Program-made: the position numbers and the translations under genes
Assembly (NCBI RefSeq): GCF_022662335.1
Contig: NZ_JAKNQJ010000012.1
Span: forward strand, 1 to 64,000
Reading direction: 5' to 3'
DNA from: Sphingomonas sp. CROZ-RG-20F-R02-07
Lineage (GTDB): Bacteria; Pseudomonadota; Alphaproteobacteria; Sphingomonadales; Sphingomonadaceae
DNA length: 64,000 bases
In this document: piece by piece, positions 7,321 to 15,808 of the stretch
Numbering within the stretch: the first letter of the stretch is position 1
How the letters are laid out: each line of letters begins with the position of its first letter
The notes under the pieces: model-generated
Told to the model about the DNA's origin: nothing
What the model saw: the letters and a program-made list of their open reading frames with translations, nothing else
Database searches by the model: none

Positions 7321-9861
7321 ATGAAGAACAAGCTGTATCTCGGTATATCTGCATTGGCGCTCTGCTCCAGCGTCCCGGCTTGGGCGCAGACCGTGCCGTC
7401 GACGGACACCCAGTCCGCAGGTGCGCGGGACTCGGCACCCGCGGCGAAGAACGAGCAGGCGGCCCAGCAGGACAGCAGCGCCCACTCCGAAGACATCGTG
7501 GTGACGGCGGCAAAGCGCGAGCAGACGCTTCAGGATGTTCCGATCTCGGTTGCGGTGACCAGCGAGCTGACGATCCAGCGCGCCCAGATCCGCGACCTCA
7601 TCGACCTGCAGTCGGTCGTTCCTTCGCTGAAGGTCGCGCAATTCAATACGGTCGGCCAGACGAATTTCATTATCCGCGGGTTCGGCAACGGTAACGGCAA
7701 CGTCGGAATCGAAGGTTCCGTGGGTGTATTCATCGACGGGGTGTACCGATCGCGCAGCGCCGCGTCCCTGAACGACCTTCCGGAGGTCGAACGCATCGAA
7801 GTTCTTCGCGGGCCACAATCGACGCTGTTCGGCAAGAACGTGTCAGCCGGCGCGATCAACATTGTGACCAAGCGTCCACAGTTCGAATATGGCGGTCGTC
7901 TGGACCTGACGGTCGGCAACTACGGCGAGTTGGTCGCCAAGGGTACCGCCACCGGCGCCCTCAGCAAGACCGTCGCGGTCCGGCTTTCCGGCACCGTCGA
8001 TCAGCGCGACGGGTTCGATCGCAACGTCGTGACGGGGCATACCGTCAACGACCGCAACCGCGAGTCCGTCCGCACCGACGTGCTCTGGACGCCCGTCGAT
8101 CGTCTGTCGGTCAGGATCATTGCGGACTTCAACGAGCTCAACGAGCGTTGCTGCGGTGCCGTACAGCTGTTCAACGGCCCAGCCACGCAGTTCATCGCCG
8201 CGCCGCCCCCCTTTGGGCTCGGTGCGATGGTGACCAATCCGGCGACGAAATACTCGCGCAACATCGCGTTCGACCGTGATCCCACGAACCACATCGTCGG
8301 CAAGGGGATTTCGGGCGAGATCGACTACGAGCTGAGCTTCGCGAAGGTCACGTCGATCACCGCGTACCGCGACCAGCGCGACAACAGCACGGAAGACGTC
8401 GATTTCACGGGCGCCAATCTGGCCTATCGAAATGATCAGACGCACACGAAGACGTTCACGCAGGAGGTTCGACTGACGTCGTCGGGCACCGGCCCGTTCA
8501 GCTGGCTGATCGGCGGCTTCTACGATCACGAAATCCTGGACACGAGTAGCCAGATCAATTTCGGTTCGCAGATCCGTGCATATGCCGACGCGCTCAGCGG
8601 GGCATCGACTGCGCTGCCAGGCCGCTCGAACCTGTTCACGCTTGAATATCTGCAGAGCCTCGTGACCCCGTCGATCAAGCCGGGCGCGACGTACTTCGCC
8701 GCCGGTCAGGCCGTGATCGCGCCCTACACGCTGAAGCAGGACTCGTTCTCGTTCTTCGGACAGGCGGACTACAAGCTCACGGACCATCTCACCGTGACGG
8801 GGGGCGTCGCCTATTTGAGCGACCGCAAGGCATCGACGTCGAACGTCGTCCTGACCGACCAGTTCTCGCTGCTGAACCTGCAGAACGTCCCGCAGCTTCC
8901 ATTCCTCGGACTGCCCGCGAACGCGTTCGGCGCACTCGGTGCGTTGCAATTCTTCTACGGGAATGCCCCGACGCACGCCCCCGTCAACTATCCCAACGCC
9001 AACGAGACGGGCGTGCTGAAGGGCGACAAGGTGACCTACCTCGGTCGCGCGACTTACAAGCTCGGCCCTGTAAACTTCTACGCCAGTTACTCGACGGGTT
9101 GGAAGGCCGGCGCATTCAATCTCTCGACGGATGCCCGTGCGCCGGATGCCAACGGCATCGGGCGCACCGCAAATCCCGAGAACGTCGTGCTGTACGAGGC
9201 TGGGGCCAAGGCGGCGTTCCAAGGCGGTTATCTGAATCTCGCCGTCTTCAAGCAGCGCATCAAGGGTTTCCAGTCGAACGCCTACACCGGCACAGGCTAC
9301 AGCCTGGTCAACGCCGGCCAAGAGTCGGTCAAGGGGGTGGAAGCCGAGGGCGCGTATCGTCCCATCAACTGGCTCTCGCTGTTTGGTGCCGCAACCTATC
9401 TCGACCCCAAATACGACTCGTTTTTGATGGCGCCGTGCGTGAATTACGACACGGTCCGGTGCCCTCTTAACCCCGCAACGGGGCTGCGACCCTCCTTCCG
9501 CAATATTTCCGGCGACCGACCGGCTGGCATCGCGAAGTGGAGCCTGTCGACTTCCGCCACGATCAGTCATGATTTCGGCGGGTTCAGCTCGTTCCTGCGC
9601 GCCGAATACGACTATTCTAGCCGGGTCCAGCTAACCGAAGTCGTGCCGACGCAGTATGGCAGCACGGAGACGAGCAACGTCAACGCGAGCCTTGGCTTTG
9701 CGCTGCCGCCCCAGAAGCTCGAGCTGCTGTTCTTCGTGCGCAACCTGACGAAACACAACACGCTGATCGGGGCGTTTCCGACCGTCGCGCAGGACGGCAG
9801 CTACACCGGCTACACCAACGACCCGCGCACGTACGGCGCTACGCTGACGAAGCGCTTCTAG
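7321..9861 (+). CDS. TonB-dependent receptor
   Basis: A complete 846-residue outer-membrane receptor. It has a signal peptide (MKNKLYLGISALALCSSVPAWA, cut near AQT), a TonB box-like EDIVVTA at about 59-65, a plug domain (DVPISVAVTS to LRGPQSTLFGKNVSAGAINIV) and a 22-strand-type barrel ending in TLTKRF with terminal Phe. It opens the operon that continues with the monooxygenase 25 bp downstream and is divergent from the TetR gene. It should import the operon's substrate. It is not a duplicate of the receptor at the left window edge. Confidence 0.95.
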   Translation: MKNKLYLGISALALCSSVPAWAQTVPSTDTQSAGARDSAPAAKNEQAAQQDSSAHSEDIVVTAAKREQTLQDVPISVAVTSELTIQRAQIRDLIDLQSVVPSLKVAQFNTVGQTNFIIRGFGNGNGNVGIEGSVGVFIDGVYRSRSAASLNDLPEVERIEVLRGPQSTLFGKNVSAGAINIVTKRPQFEYGGRLDLTVGNYGELVAKGTATGALSKTVAVRLSGTVDQRDGFDRNVVTGHTVNDRNRESVRTDVLWTPVDRLSVRIIADFNELNERCCGAVQLFNGPATQFIAAPPPFGLGAMVTNPATKYSRNIAFDRDPTNHIVGKGISGEIDYELSFAKVTSITAYRDQRDNSTEDVDFTGANLAYRNDQTHTKTFTQEVRLTSSGTGPFSWLIGGFYDHEILDTSSQINFGSQIRAYADALSGASTALPGRSNLFTLEYLQSLVTPSIKPGATYFAAGQAVIAPYTLKQDSFSFFGQADYKLTDHLTVTGGVAYLSDRKASTSNVVLTDQFSLLNLQNVPQLPFLGLPANAFGALGALQFFYGNAPTHAPVNYPNANETGVLKGDKVTYLGRATYKLGPVNFYASYSTGWKAGAFNLSTDARAPDANGIGRTANPENVVLYEAGAKAAFQGGYLNLAVFKQRIKGFQSNAYTGTGYSLVNAGQESVKGVEAEGAYRPINWLSLFGAATYLDPKYDSFLMAPCVNYDTVRCPLNPATGLRPSFRNISGDRPAGIAKWSLSTSATISHDFGGFSSFLRAEYDYSSRVQLTEVVPTQYGSTETSNVNASLGFALPPQKLELLFFVRNLTKHNTLIGAFPTVAQDGSYTGYTNDPRTYGATLTKRF

Positions 9862-9886
9862 GCGCGTCCGAACGACGAGGAATACC

Positions 9887-11713
9887 ATGGCAGACCAGTC
9901 CGATACGAACCCTGCGTCAGATATTTTAAAGACGCGCGAGCGCTATCTGGCCGAACGGGACAAGCGTTCGGCCACTGACGCCGGACAACGACAGTATAGG
10001 GACGTCGAGCAAGGGTTTGCCCACCTGCTCGACGATCCATACGGTACGGCCCCTGCAAGGGCTTCGGTCCATGACGACGTGGACGTGCTTGTGGTCGGCG
10101 CCGGGTTCGGCGGCATGATGGTGGCTGCTCGCTTGCGTGAGACTGGCGTAGCAAAGGTCCGGATCGTCGACGTCGCCAGCGATGTCGGCGGCACCTGGTA
10201 CTGGAACCGCTACCCGGGCGCGGCCTGCGACGTAGAATCCTATATCTACTTCCCGCTTCTCGAAGAGACGGGCTACATGCCCGTCGAGCGCTATTCCAAG
10301 GCCGCTGAGATCCGGGCGCATACCAAGCGTATCGCCGAACATTACGACCTCTACCGCGACGCCCTGTTCTCGACACAAGTAAAGTCGGTCGACTGGGACG
10401 GGGCTGCAGCGCGCTGGACGGTCCGCACAGACCGCGGCGATGTCATGTCAGCGCAGTACGTCGTGCTAACGACCGGACCGCTCAACCGGCCGAAGCTCCC
10501 GGAGATCCCGGGCCTCGACGACTTTGCGGGCCACAGCTTTCATACCAGCCGGTGGGACTATGCCTACACGGGCGGCAGCGCGACGGAGCCGCTGTCCGGT
10601 CTCGCCGGCAAGCGCGTAGGACTGATCGGCACGGGCGCCACCTCCATCCAGTGCGTGCCGCCGCTTGCCGCGTCGGCACAGCATCTGACCGTCTTCCAGC
10701 GCACGCCTTCGTCGGTCGATGCACGCGACAACAGCCCCACCGACCCTGCATGGGCGGCAAATCTTCAGCCCGGCTGGCAACAGCGTCGCATGGAGAACTT
10801 CACTGCGCAGTTCACCGCGCAGCTGCCACCGCACGACGAGGTGCGCGACGGATGGACCGTGCTGGCACGGGCGGTGCGCGAGAAGCTCGCCGACAATCCG
10901 CAGGGTCTCGACCCCGGCACGCTGCTAGAGCAGGCCGACTTCGAGAAGATGGCTCAAATCCGCGAGCGGATCGGATCGATCGTCGAAGACCCTGCCACGG
11001 CAGAGGCGCTGAAGCCTTGGTTCAGCCTCTACTGCAAGCGGCCTTGCTTCTCCGACCTGTACCTGCAAGCGTTCAACCGGCCGAACGTCAAGCTCGTCGA
11101 GACCGCCGGCTACGGCATCGATCGGATTACGCCGGACGGAGTGGTCGTAGGCGACGTCGAATATCCCCTGGACTGTCTGATCTTCGCGACGGGGTTCGAG
11201 ACCTCGACGAGCTACGAGAAGCGCTCGGGCATGACGATACATGGGGTCGGCGGCCGGTCGCTTACCGACAAGTGGTCCGGCGGCGTGTCGACGCTCCACG
11301 GCATGCATACCCGCGGGTTCCCCAACCTGTTCGTCATCAGCCAGGCGCAGGCTGGCATGTCGCCGAACTTCCCGCACATGCTGAGCGAGCAGTCGCTTCA
11401 CCTGGCGCACATCGTTGCCGACTGTGCGGCTAAAGGGATTGGGGCAATCGAGCCGACCGAGGAAGCCGAGGGCAACTGGGTAGAGACCATTGTCCAGATG
11501 GCCGAGGGACGCCGCAAGTTCATCGAGGCGTGCACCCCTGGCTACTACAATAACGAGGGGCGCGCGACAGGCGCGGCGGCTAAGGGATCGCCGTTCGGGG
11601 CGGGCCCGGTGGAGTTCGTCAAACTGCTCCGGATGTGGCGCGAGCAGGGCGATCTGGCCGGGATGGAGCTTGACGGCGAGCACGCCCGTGGAACTAAGGA
11701 GATGACATCGTGA
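9887..11713 (+). CDS. Flavin-containing Baeyer-Villiger-type monooxygenase
   Basis: A 608-residue NADPH- and FAD-dependent monooxygenase. An N-terminal extension of about 60 residues precedes the FAD Rossmann motif GAGFGG (71-76). The diagnostic BVMO fingerprint FAGHSFHTSRWDY lies at 213-225, and the NADPH motif GLIGTGATS at about 245-253. The family inserts oxygen beside a ketone to give an ester or lactone. GAGGAAT precedes the ATG, and the TGA overlaps the GTG of the SDR gene. Length and architecture fit the phenylacetone/cyclopentadecanone monooxygenase branch better than FMO1-type enzymes. The ketone substrate is not predictable. Confidence 0.93.
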   Translation: MADQSDTNPASDILKTRERYLAERDKRSATDAGQRQYRDVEQGFAHLLDDPYGTAPARASVHDDVDVLVVGAGFGGMMVAARLRETGVAKVRIVDVASDVGGTWYWNRYPGAACDVESYIYFPLLEETGYMPVERYSKAAEIRAHTKRIAEHYDLYRDALFSTQVKSVDWDGAAARWTVRTDRGDVMSAQYVVLTTGPLNRPKLPEIPGLDDFAGHSFHTSRWDYAYTGGSATEPLSGLAGKRVGLIGTGATSIQCVPPLAASAQHLTVFQRTPSSVDARDNSPTDPAWAANLQPGWQQRRMENFTAQFTAQLPPHDEVRDGWTVLARAVREKLADNPQGLDPGTLLEQADFEKMAQIRERIGSIVEDPATAEALKPWFSLYCKRPCFSDLYLQAFNRPNVKLVETAGYGIDRITPDGVVVGDVEYPLDCLIFATGFETSTSYEKRSGMTIHGVGGRSLTDKWSGGVSTLHGMHTRGFPNLFVISQAQAGMSPNFPHMLSEQSLHLAHIVADCAAKGIGAIEPTEEAEGNWVETIVQMAEGRRKFIEACTPGYYNNEGRATGAAAKGSPFGAGPVEFVKLLRMWREQGDLAGMELDGEHARGTKEMTS

Positions 11714-12501
11714 GCAGTTCCGACGGACGCAAGTCCATCTTCATCACCGGTGCGGCTTCCGGCATGGGGCGGGCCACAGCTGTCCTGTTCGCGAAGTCCG
11801 GGTGGTTCGTCGGCGGGTACGATATCGACAAGGCTGGGCTTGTAGCTCTGTCCGATGAGATCGGAGCGCAAAACGGCCTGTTCTCAGCGCTGGACGTCAC
11901 CGACGCCGCAGCGTTCGAGGCCGCCATGGCCGCCTTCGGACAAGAAACCGGCGGCACCCTAGACTTGATGTTCAACAACGCCGGAATCGGCAGCGGCGGC
12001 CTGCTCGACGAGCAGCCTTGGGACGATCTGATGAGGGTGGTGAACATCAACTTCATCGCCGTCATGATCGGCGTCCGGGCTGCGATTCCGCTGCTAAAGA
12101 ACACGCCGGGCTCGCTCTCGCTGATCAACTCGTCTTCCTCCGCGATCTTCGGCACGGCGGGGATCCCCGTCTATTCCGCCACCAAGCACGCCGTACGCGG
12201 ACTGACCGAGGCGCTGTCGATCGAGCTGAAGCGCTACGGGGTGCGCGCGTCGGACCTCCTGCCGGGTCTGATCGACACGCCGCTCCTGTCGGACAAGATG
12301 CGCGCGATGGCGCCAAGCGAAGGTGAGTGGCGGCTCGTCCAGCCGTCGGAAATCGCCGAGACGGTGTGGAAGGCGTATCACGGCGACAAGCTGCATTGGT
12401 ACGTGCCCGAAGAACTGCGCGCGTTCCACCTGCGCGTCGTCGCCGAACCCGAAGCGGTTCGCGAAGAGCGCACCGCACTGCTCGCCGCAATGGCCGAATA
12501 G
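11710..12501 (+). CDS. Short-chain dehydrogenase/reductase
   Basis: A 263-residue NAD(P)-dependent SDR with a GTG start overlapping the monooxygenase stop (GTGA). It shows the cofactor motif TGAASGMG (13-20), FNNAG (88-92) and the catalytic Ser-Tyr-Lys set (Ser cluster at 141-144, YSATK with Tyr155 and Lys159). In this operon it most plausibly makes the ketone from an alcohol before the Baeyer-Villiger step, or oxidises an alcohol released afterwards. Confidence 0.92.
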   Translation: MSSSDGRKSIFITGAASGMGRATAVLFAKSGWFVGGYDIDKAGLVALSDEIGAQNGLFSALDVTDAAAFEAAMAAFGQETGGTLDLMFNNAGIGSGGLLDEQPWDDLMRVVNINFIAVMIGVRAAIPLLKNTPGSLSLINSSSSAIFGTAGIPVYSATKHAVRGLTEALSIELKRYGVRASDLLPGLIDTPLLSDKMRAMAPSEGEWRLVQPSEIAETVWKAYHGDKLHWYVPEELRAFHLRVVAEPEAVREERTALLAAMAE

Positions 12502-12511
12502 GAGAACGACG

Positions 12512-13972
12512 ATGTCCATCCTCGAAGCCGCCCCGGAGCCGCTCATCGCCGCCGCCGACGAGAGCGACGCCATCGCGGCGCTCCACGCGGCGTTCGCAGC
12601 CCAACGGGCCGCCTTCGCGGCCGACCGAATGCCCTCGATCGAGGTGCGTCGTGAGCGGCTGATGTCGCTGATCGGCATGATGGCGGCGAACCGCGAGCGC
12701 ATCAGCGCGGCGGTCTCGCAAGACTTCGGCGCGCATCCGGTGCCCGCGTCCGACCTCATCGAGGTTTTGGGCGTGATCGGGCGCGCGCAACACGTCCTCG
12801 AGCATCTAGAGGAATGGATGACCCCGAGCGAGCGCCACGTCGATGCGCTGCTCGGCACTGCCAAAGCGCATGTCCAGCTGCAGCCCAAGGGTGTGATCGG
12901 CAACATCGTGCCGTGGAACTTCCCGTTCGATCTGTCGGTCGGCCCGATGGTCGACATGCTGGCGGCTGGCAACCGGGTCATCGTCAAGCCATCGGAATAT
13001 ACGCCGGCCTGCGCAGCGCTGCTGGCCGAGATGGTCGCGGCGACCTTCCCCGCCGATCTCGTACACGTGGCCGTCGGCGGGCTGGAACTCGCCCGCGCCT
13101 TCTCATCCGTTGCCTGGGACCATCTGCTTTACACCGGCAGCCCGAACGTGGGGCGCGAGGTTATGCGCGCGGCCGCCGCCAATCTGACGCCCGTCACCCT
13201 GGAGCTTGGCGGTAAATGTCCCGCCATCCTGACGCCAGGCTCCGTGACGCGCACGAACGTGGAATCGGTGATCGGCACCAAGATCATCAAGAACGGGCAG
13301 ATGTGCGTATCGGTCGACTATGCGCTTGTGCCGCGCGGCGACGTCGAGGTGTTCGTGGAACACGCGCGGGCGTTCATGGCCGCGGCGGCTCCGAACTATT
13401 CGAACGGCGACGAATGCACGGGAATGATCTCGACGCGGCACCTCGACCGTATCTCCGAGATGCTGTCGGAGGCGCGCGACCGGCAGGCGCGCATCGTAAC
13501 CCTGCAGGACGACGAGACTGTCGACCGCGTGACCCGTCGCATGCCGATGTCGCTCATCGTCGATCCGGCACCCGACCTGCGGGTCATGACCGAGGAGATC
13601 TTCGGACCGCTGCTGCCGGTGGTGCCTTACGACAATCTTGCAGACGCGATCGCGGGCATCAACGCTGGCGAGCGTCCACTCGGCCTATACGTATTTGGTG
13701 ACGACACCAGCGTGACGGACGGCGTGCTGGCATCGACGACGTCCGGCGGGGCGGCCGTGAACACATGCGCGATCCAGAGCGCCCTGCCCTCGATGGGATT
13801 CGGCGGCAGCGGCATGAGCGGCATGGGTCGCCATCACGGCATCGAGGGGTTCCGCGAGTTCTCCAACCAGCGCGGTGTCGTCGTGCGCGGCGAGGGCGAC
13901 ATGATCGACGCTTTCTACTCGCCCTATGCCAAGGCCGCCGGGCTGGTACAGGCGGTACTTTCAGGATCGTAA
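12512..13972 (+). CDS. Aldehyde dehydrogenase, coniferyl aldehyde dehydrogenase-like
   Basis: A 486-residue NAD(P)-dependent ALDH of the class-3/coniferyl aldehyde dehydrogenase type. Visible are VPWNFPF (about 133-139), the catalytic Glu231 in LELGGK, Cys265 in KNGQMCVSVDY and EEIFGPLLP. The chosen ATG follows GGAGAACG 10 bp after the SDR stop; in-frame codons further upstream overlap the SDR gene. It should oxidise an aldehyde to the acid that the CoA ligase of the same operon could activate. The aldehyde is unknown, and the class is also used for aliphatic aldehydes. Confidence 0.92.
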   Translation: MSILEAAPEPLIAAADESDAIAALHAAFAAQRAAFAADRMPSIEVRRERLMSLIGMMAANRERISAAVSQDFGAHPVPASDLIEVLGVIGRAQHVLEHLEEWMTPSERHVDALLGTAKAHVQLQPKGVIGNIVPWNFPFDLSVGPMVDMLAAGNRVIVKPSEYTPACAALLAEMVAATFPADLVHVAVGGLELARAFSSVAWDHLLYTGSPNVGREVMRAAAANLTPVTLELGGKCPAILTPGSVTRTNVESVIGTKIIKNGQMCVSVDYALVPRGDVEVFVEHARAFMAAAAPNYSNGDECTGMISTRHLDRISEMLSEARDRQARIVTLQDDETVDRVTRRMPMSLIVDPAPDLRVMTEEIFGPLLPVVPYDNLADAIAGINAGERPLGLYVFGDDTSVTDGVLASTTSGGAAVNTCAIQSALPSMGFGGSGMSGMGRHHGIEGFREFSNQRGVVVRGEGDMIDAFYSPYAKAAGLVQAVLSGS

Positions 13973-13976
13973 TGAG

Positions 13977-14375
13977 GTGGCCGGGATCGACGACGACAAG
14001 TTCAGGATCATCGCCGATCCCAAACGACATCTGCTTCGCATCGCGCTGATGGGTCACTGGGAGGTAGCCGACGTGCTCAGATACAATGCGGCCCTTGGCG
14101 ACGCCGTGCAAGGGATGCGTACCCAAGGATGCCCGCCTGGCAGCATCGCGGCCATGGTCGACACCCGCAAGGGCGGCGTGCAGTCGCAGGACGTAGTGGC
14201 CGCATGGCAGAAAGAATTAGGTACAGTCACGCCCCCACCGCGCCGGTTGGCCACAATCGTCTCCAGTGCACTGCTGAAGCGGCAGGTCGACCGCATCGCC
14301 ATCGCCAACCAACGCCTCTTTGATAACGAGGACGATGCGATGGCTTGGCTGCTTTCCGGCGAGGACATCCGTTGA
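13977..14375 (+). CDS. Conserved hypothetical protein, possibly STAS/SpoIIAA-like
   Basis: A 132-residue soluble protein starting at a GTG 4 bp after the aldehyde dehydrogenase stop, with AGGATCG upstream. Features are FRIIADPKRHLLRIALMGHWEVADVL, where a beta-strand pair leads into a helix as in SpoIIAA-like domains, and a conserved-looking MVDTRKGGVQSQDVV segment. The protein is probably coupled to the transporter gene that overlaps its end. No enzymatic motif is visible. The fold assignment is a guess from pattern only. Confidence 0.72.
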   Translation: MAGIDDDKFRIIADPKRHLLRIALMGHWEVADVLRYNAALGDAVQGMRTQGCPPGSIAAMVDTRKGGVQSQDVVAAWQKELGTVTPPPRRLATIVSSALLKRQVDRIAIANQRLFDNEDDAMAWLLSGEDIR

Positions 14376-15808
14376 TCAACGCCACACCGCCCGACGCAGC
14401 AAACAATCGCCCGATCGGCGCCGCAGGCTGGGCCTGGGCGGCGTTCCAGGGCGGTCGCGACCCTTTCATTGCGCTGGTCACGATCTACGTCTTTGTGCCC
14501 TACCTCGTGACCACGGTGATCGGGGACCCGGTGCGCGGGCAGGCCCTGGTAGCGTCCGGAGCCAAATATGGTGGTTGGGTCGTCGCACTGACCGCCCCCT
14601 TGCTCGGCGCGGTCGTGGACCGGATGGGTCCACGCAAGCCATGGCTTGCCGGCGTTGTCGCGATCATGCTGCCGCTCATGATCATTCTGTGGTGGGCCAA
14701 GCCGGGCGGCGCTGGGCTCAGCGTGCCGACGACGATCGCGATCCTTGCCGCGCTGGCGGTGCTGTTCGCCTGGACGCAGACACTGCACAACGCGCTGCTG
14801 ATCCCTGCAGCGGGCCTGCGCCGCGCAGGAACGGCATCGGGTCTGGGCCTCGCCCTCGGCAACATCGGGTCCGTTTCCGCGCTCGTATTCACGCTGTGGG
14901 CGTTCGCGCTGCCTGCCAAGGGCGGCGGAGGCATCGTGCCCACGCATCCGTTGTTCGGGCTGAACGTTGCGACACATGAGCAGGACCGGATCGTGCCTGT
15001 GATCGCCGCCGTGCTGCTGGCACTTGGTACGCTACCACTTCTAAGGTGGGTGCCCGACATCCCATCGAACGGCATACGCGTCGGTCGCGCCGTCCGACTC
15101 GCGTTTGGCGACCTCCGAACGCTCGTCCTCGAAGCGCGGGGATACCGCGACGCCCTGGTCTATCTGGGTGCCAGCCTCCTGTTCATCGACGGCCTCACCG
15201 GCATCCTGATCTTCACCGGCGTCTACTCGGCCGGGGTGATGGGCTGGCATACCGTGGAGCTGCTCGCGCTTGGTCTCATCCTGTCGACGTTCGCAGTCGC
15301 GGGCGGCCTTCTGGCAGGCTGGCTTGACGAGCGGTTCGGTCCCAAGCGCGCGCTGATCATCGAGATTACGGGCGTGGTGGTAGGACAACTACTCTCGCTG
15401 GGCAACACGCCGAAGCTCCTGTTCTACCGGGCGTTTGATCCGGCGGCTCACGCAGCAGCCTGGTCGGGTCCGGTGTTCCGCACAGCACCTGAATTGGCGT
15501 TGATTGGATGCGACATACTCGGCGCAATTACCGTGACGGCCGCCTACGCGTCGAGCCGCACAATGCTCACGCGGGTCGTGCCACCCCACAAGATCGGCAT
15601 CTTCTTCGGACTGTTCGTCATTGCCGGCACCGCGACGATGTGGCTCGGACCACTCCTCGTACAGATCGCCACCGCGGCCACCGGCTCGCAGCGCGCCGGT
15701 CTGCTGCCTCTCTCGGGACTGCTCGTGGCAGGGCTGTTGATGCTTCTGCTCGTTCGGGGCGGCGGACGATATGTCGAGGAAACCGCTGAACGAGAGGCGC
15801 TCCAATGA
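14372..15808 (+). CDS. MFS transporter, UMF1/Atg22-like
   Basis: A 478-residue membrane protein with about 12 hydrophobic segments. The opening GWAWAAFQGGRDPFIALVTIYVF, with a helix-breaking polar start, and LLGAVVDRMGPRKPW after helix 2 resemble UMF1/Atg22-like carriers rather than the AAHS carrier at 3108-4436. A TTG start overlapping the previous stop (TTGA) with GCGAGGA upstream is preferred; another TTG occurs at 14345. Its stop overlaps the next ATG. The cargo is unknown; export or import of the pathway acid are both possible. Confidence 0.82.
   Translation: MINATPPDAANNRPIGAAGWAWAAFQGGRDPFIALVTIYVFVPYLVTTVIGDPVRGQALVASGAKYGGWVVALTAPLLGAVVDRMGPRKPWLAGVVAIMLPLMIILWWAKPGGAGLSVPTTIAILAALAVLFAWTQTLHNALLIPAAGLRRAGTASGLGLALGNIGSVSALVFTLWAFALPAKGGGGIVPTHPLFGLNVATHEQDRIVPVIAAVLLALGTLPLLRWVPDIPSNGIRVGRAVRLAFGDLRTLVLEARGYRDALVYLGASLLFIDGLTGILIFTGVYSAGVMGWHTVELLALGLILSTFAVAGGLLAGWLDERFGPKRALIIEITGVVVGQLLSLGNTPKLLFYRAFDPAAHAAAWSGPVFRTAPELALIGCDILGAITVTAAYASSRTMLTRVVPPHKIGIFFGLFVIAGTATMWLGPLLVQIATAATGSQRAGLLPLSGLLVAGLLMLLLVRGGGRYVEETAEREALQ

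Noticed and set aside
7843..9570. 575-codon antisense frame opposite the second receptor
   Set aside because: Arg/Val/Glu-rich pattern typical of reading GC-rich codons backwards, no start signal; a shadow of the receptor gene.
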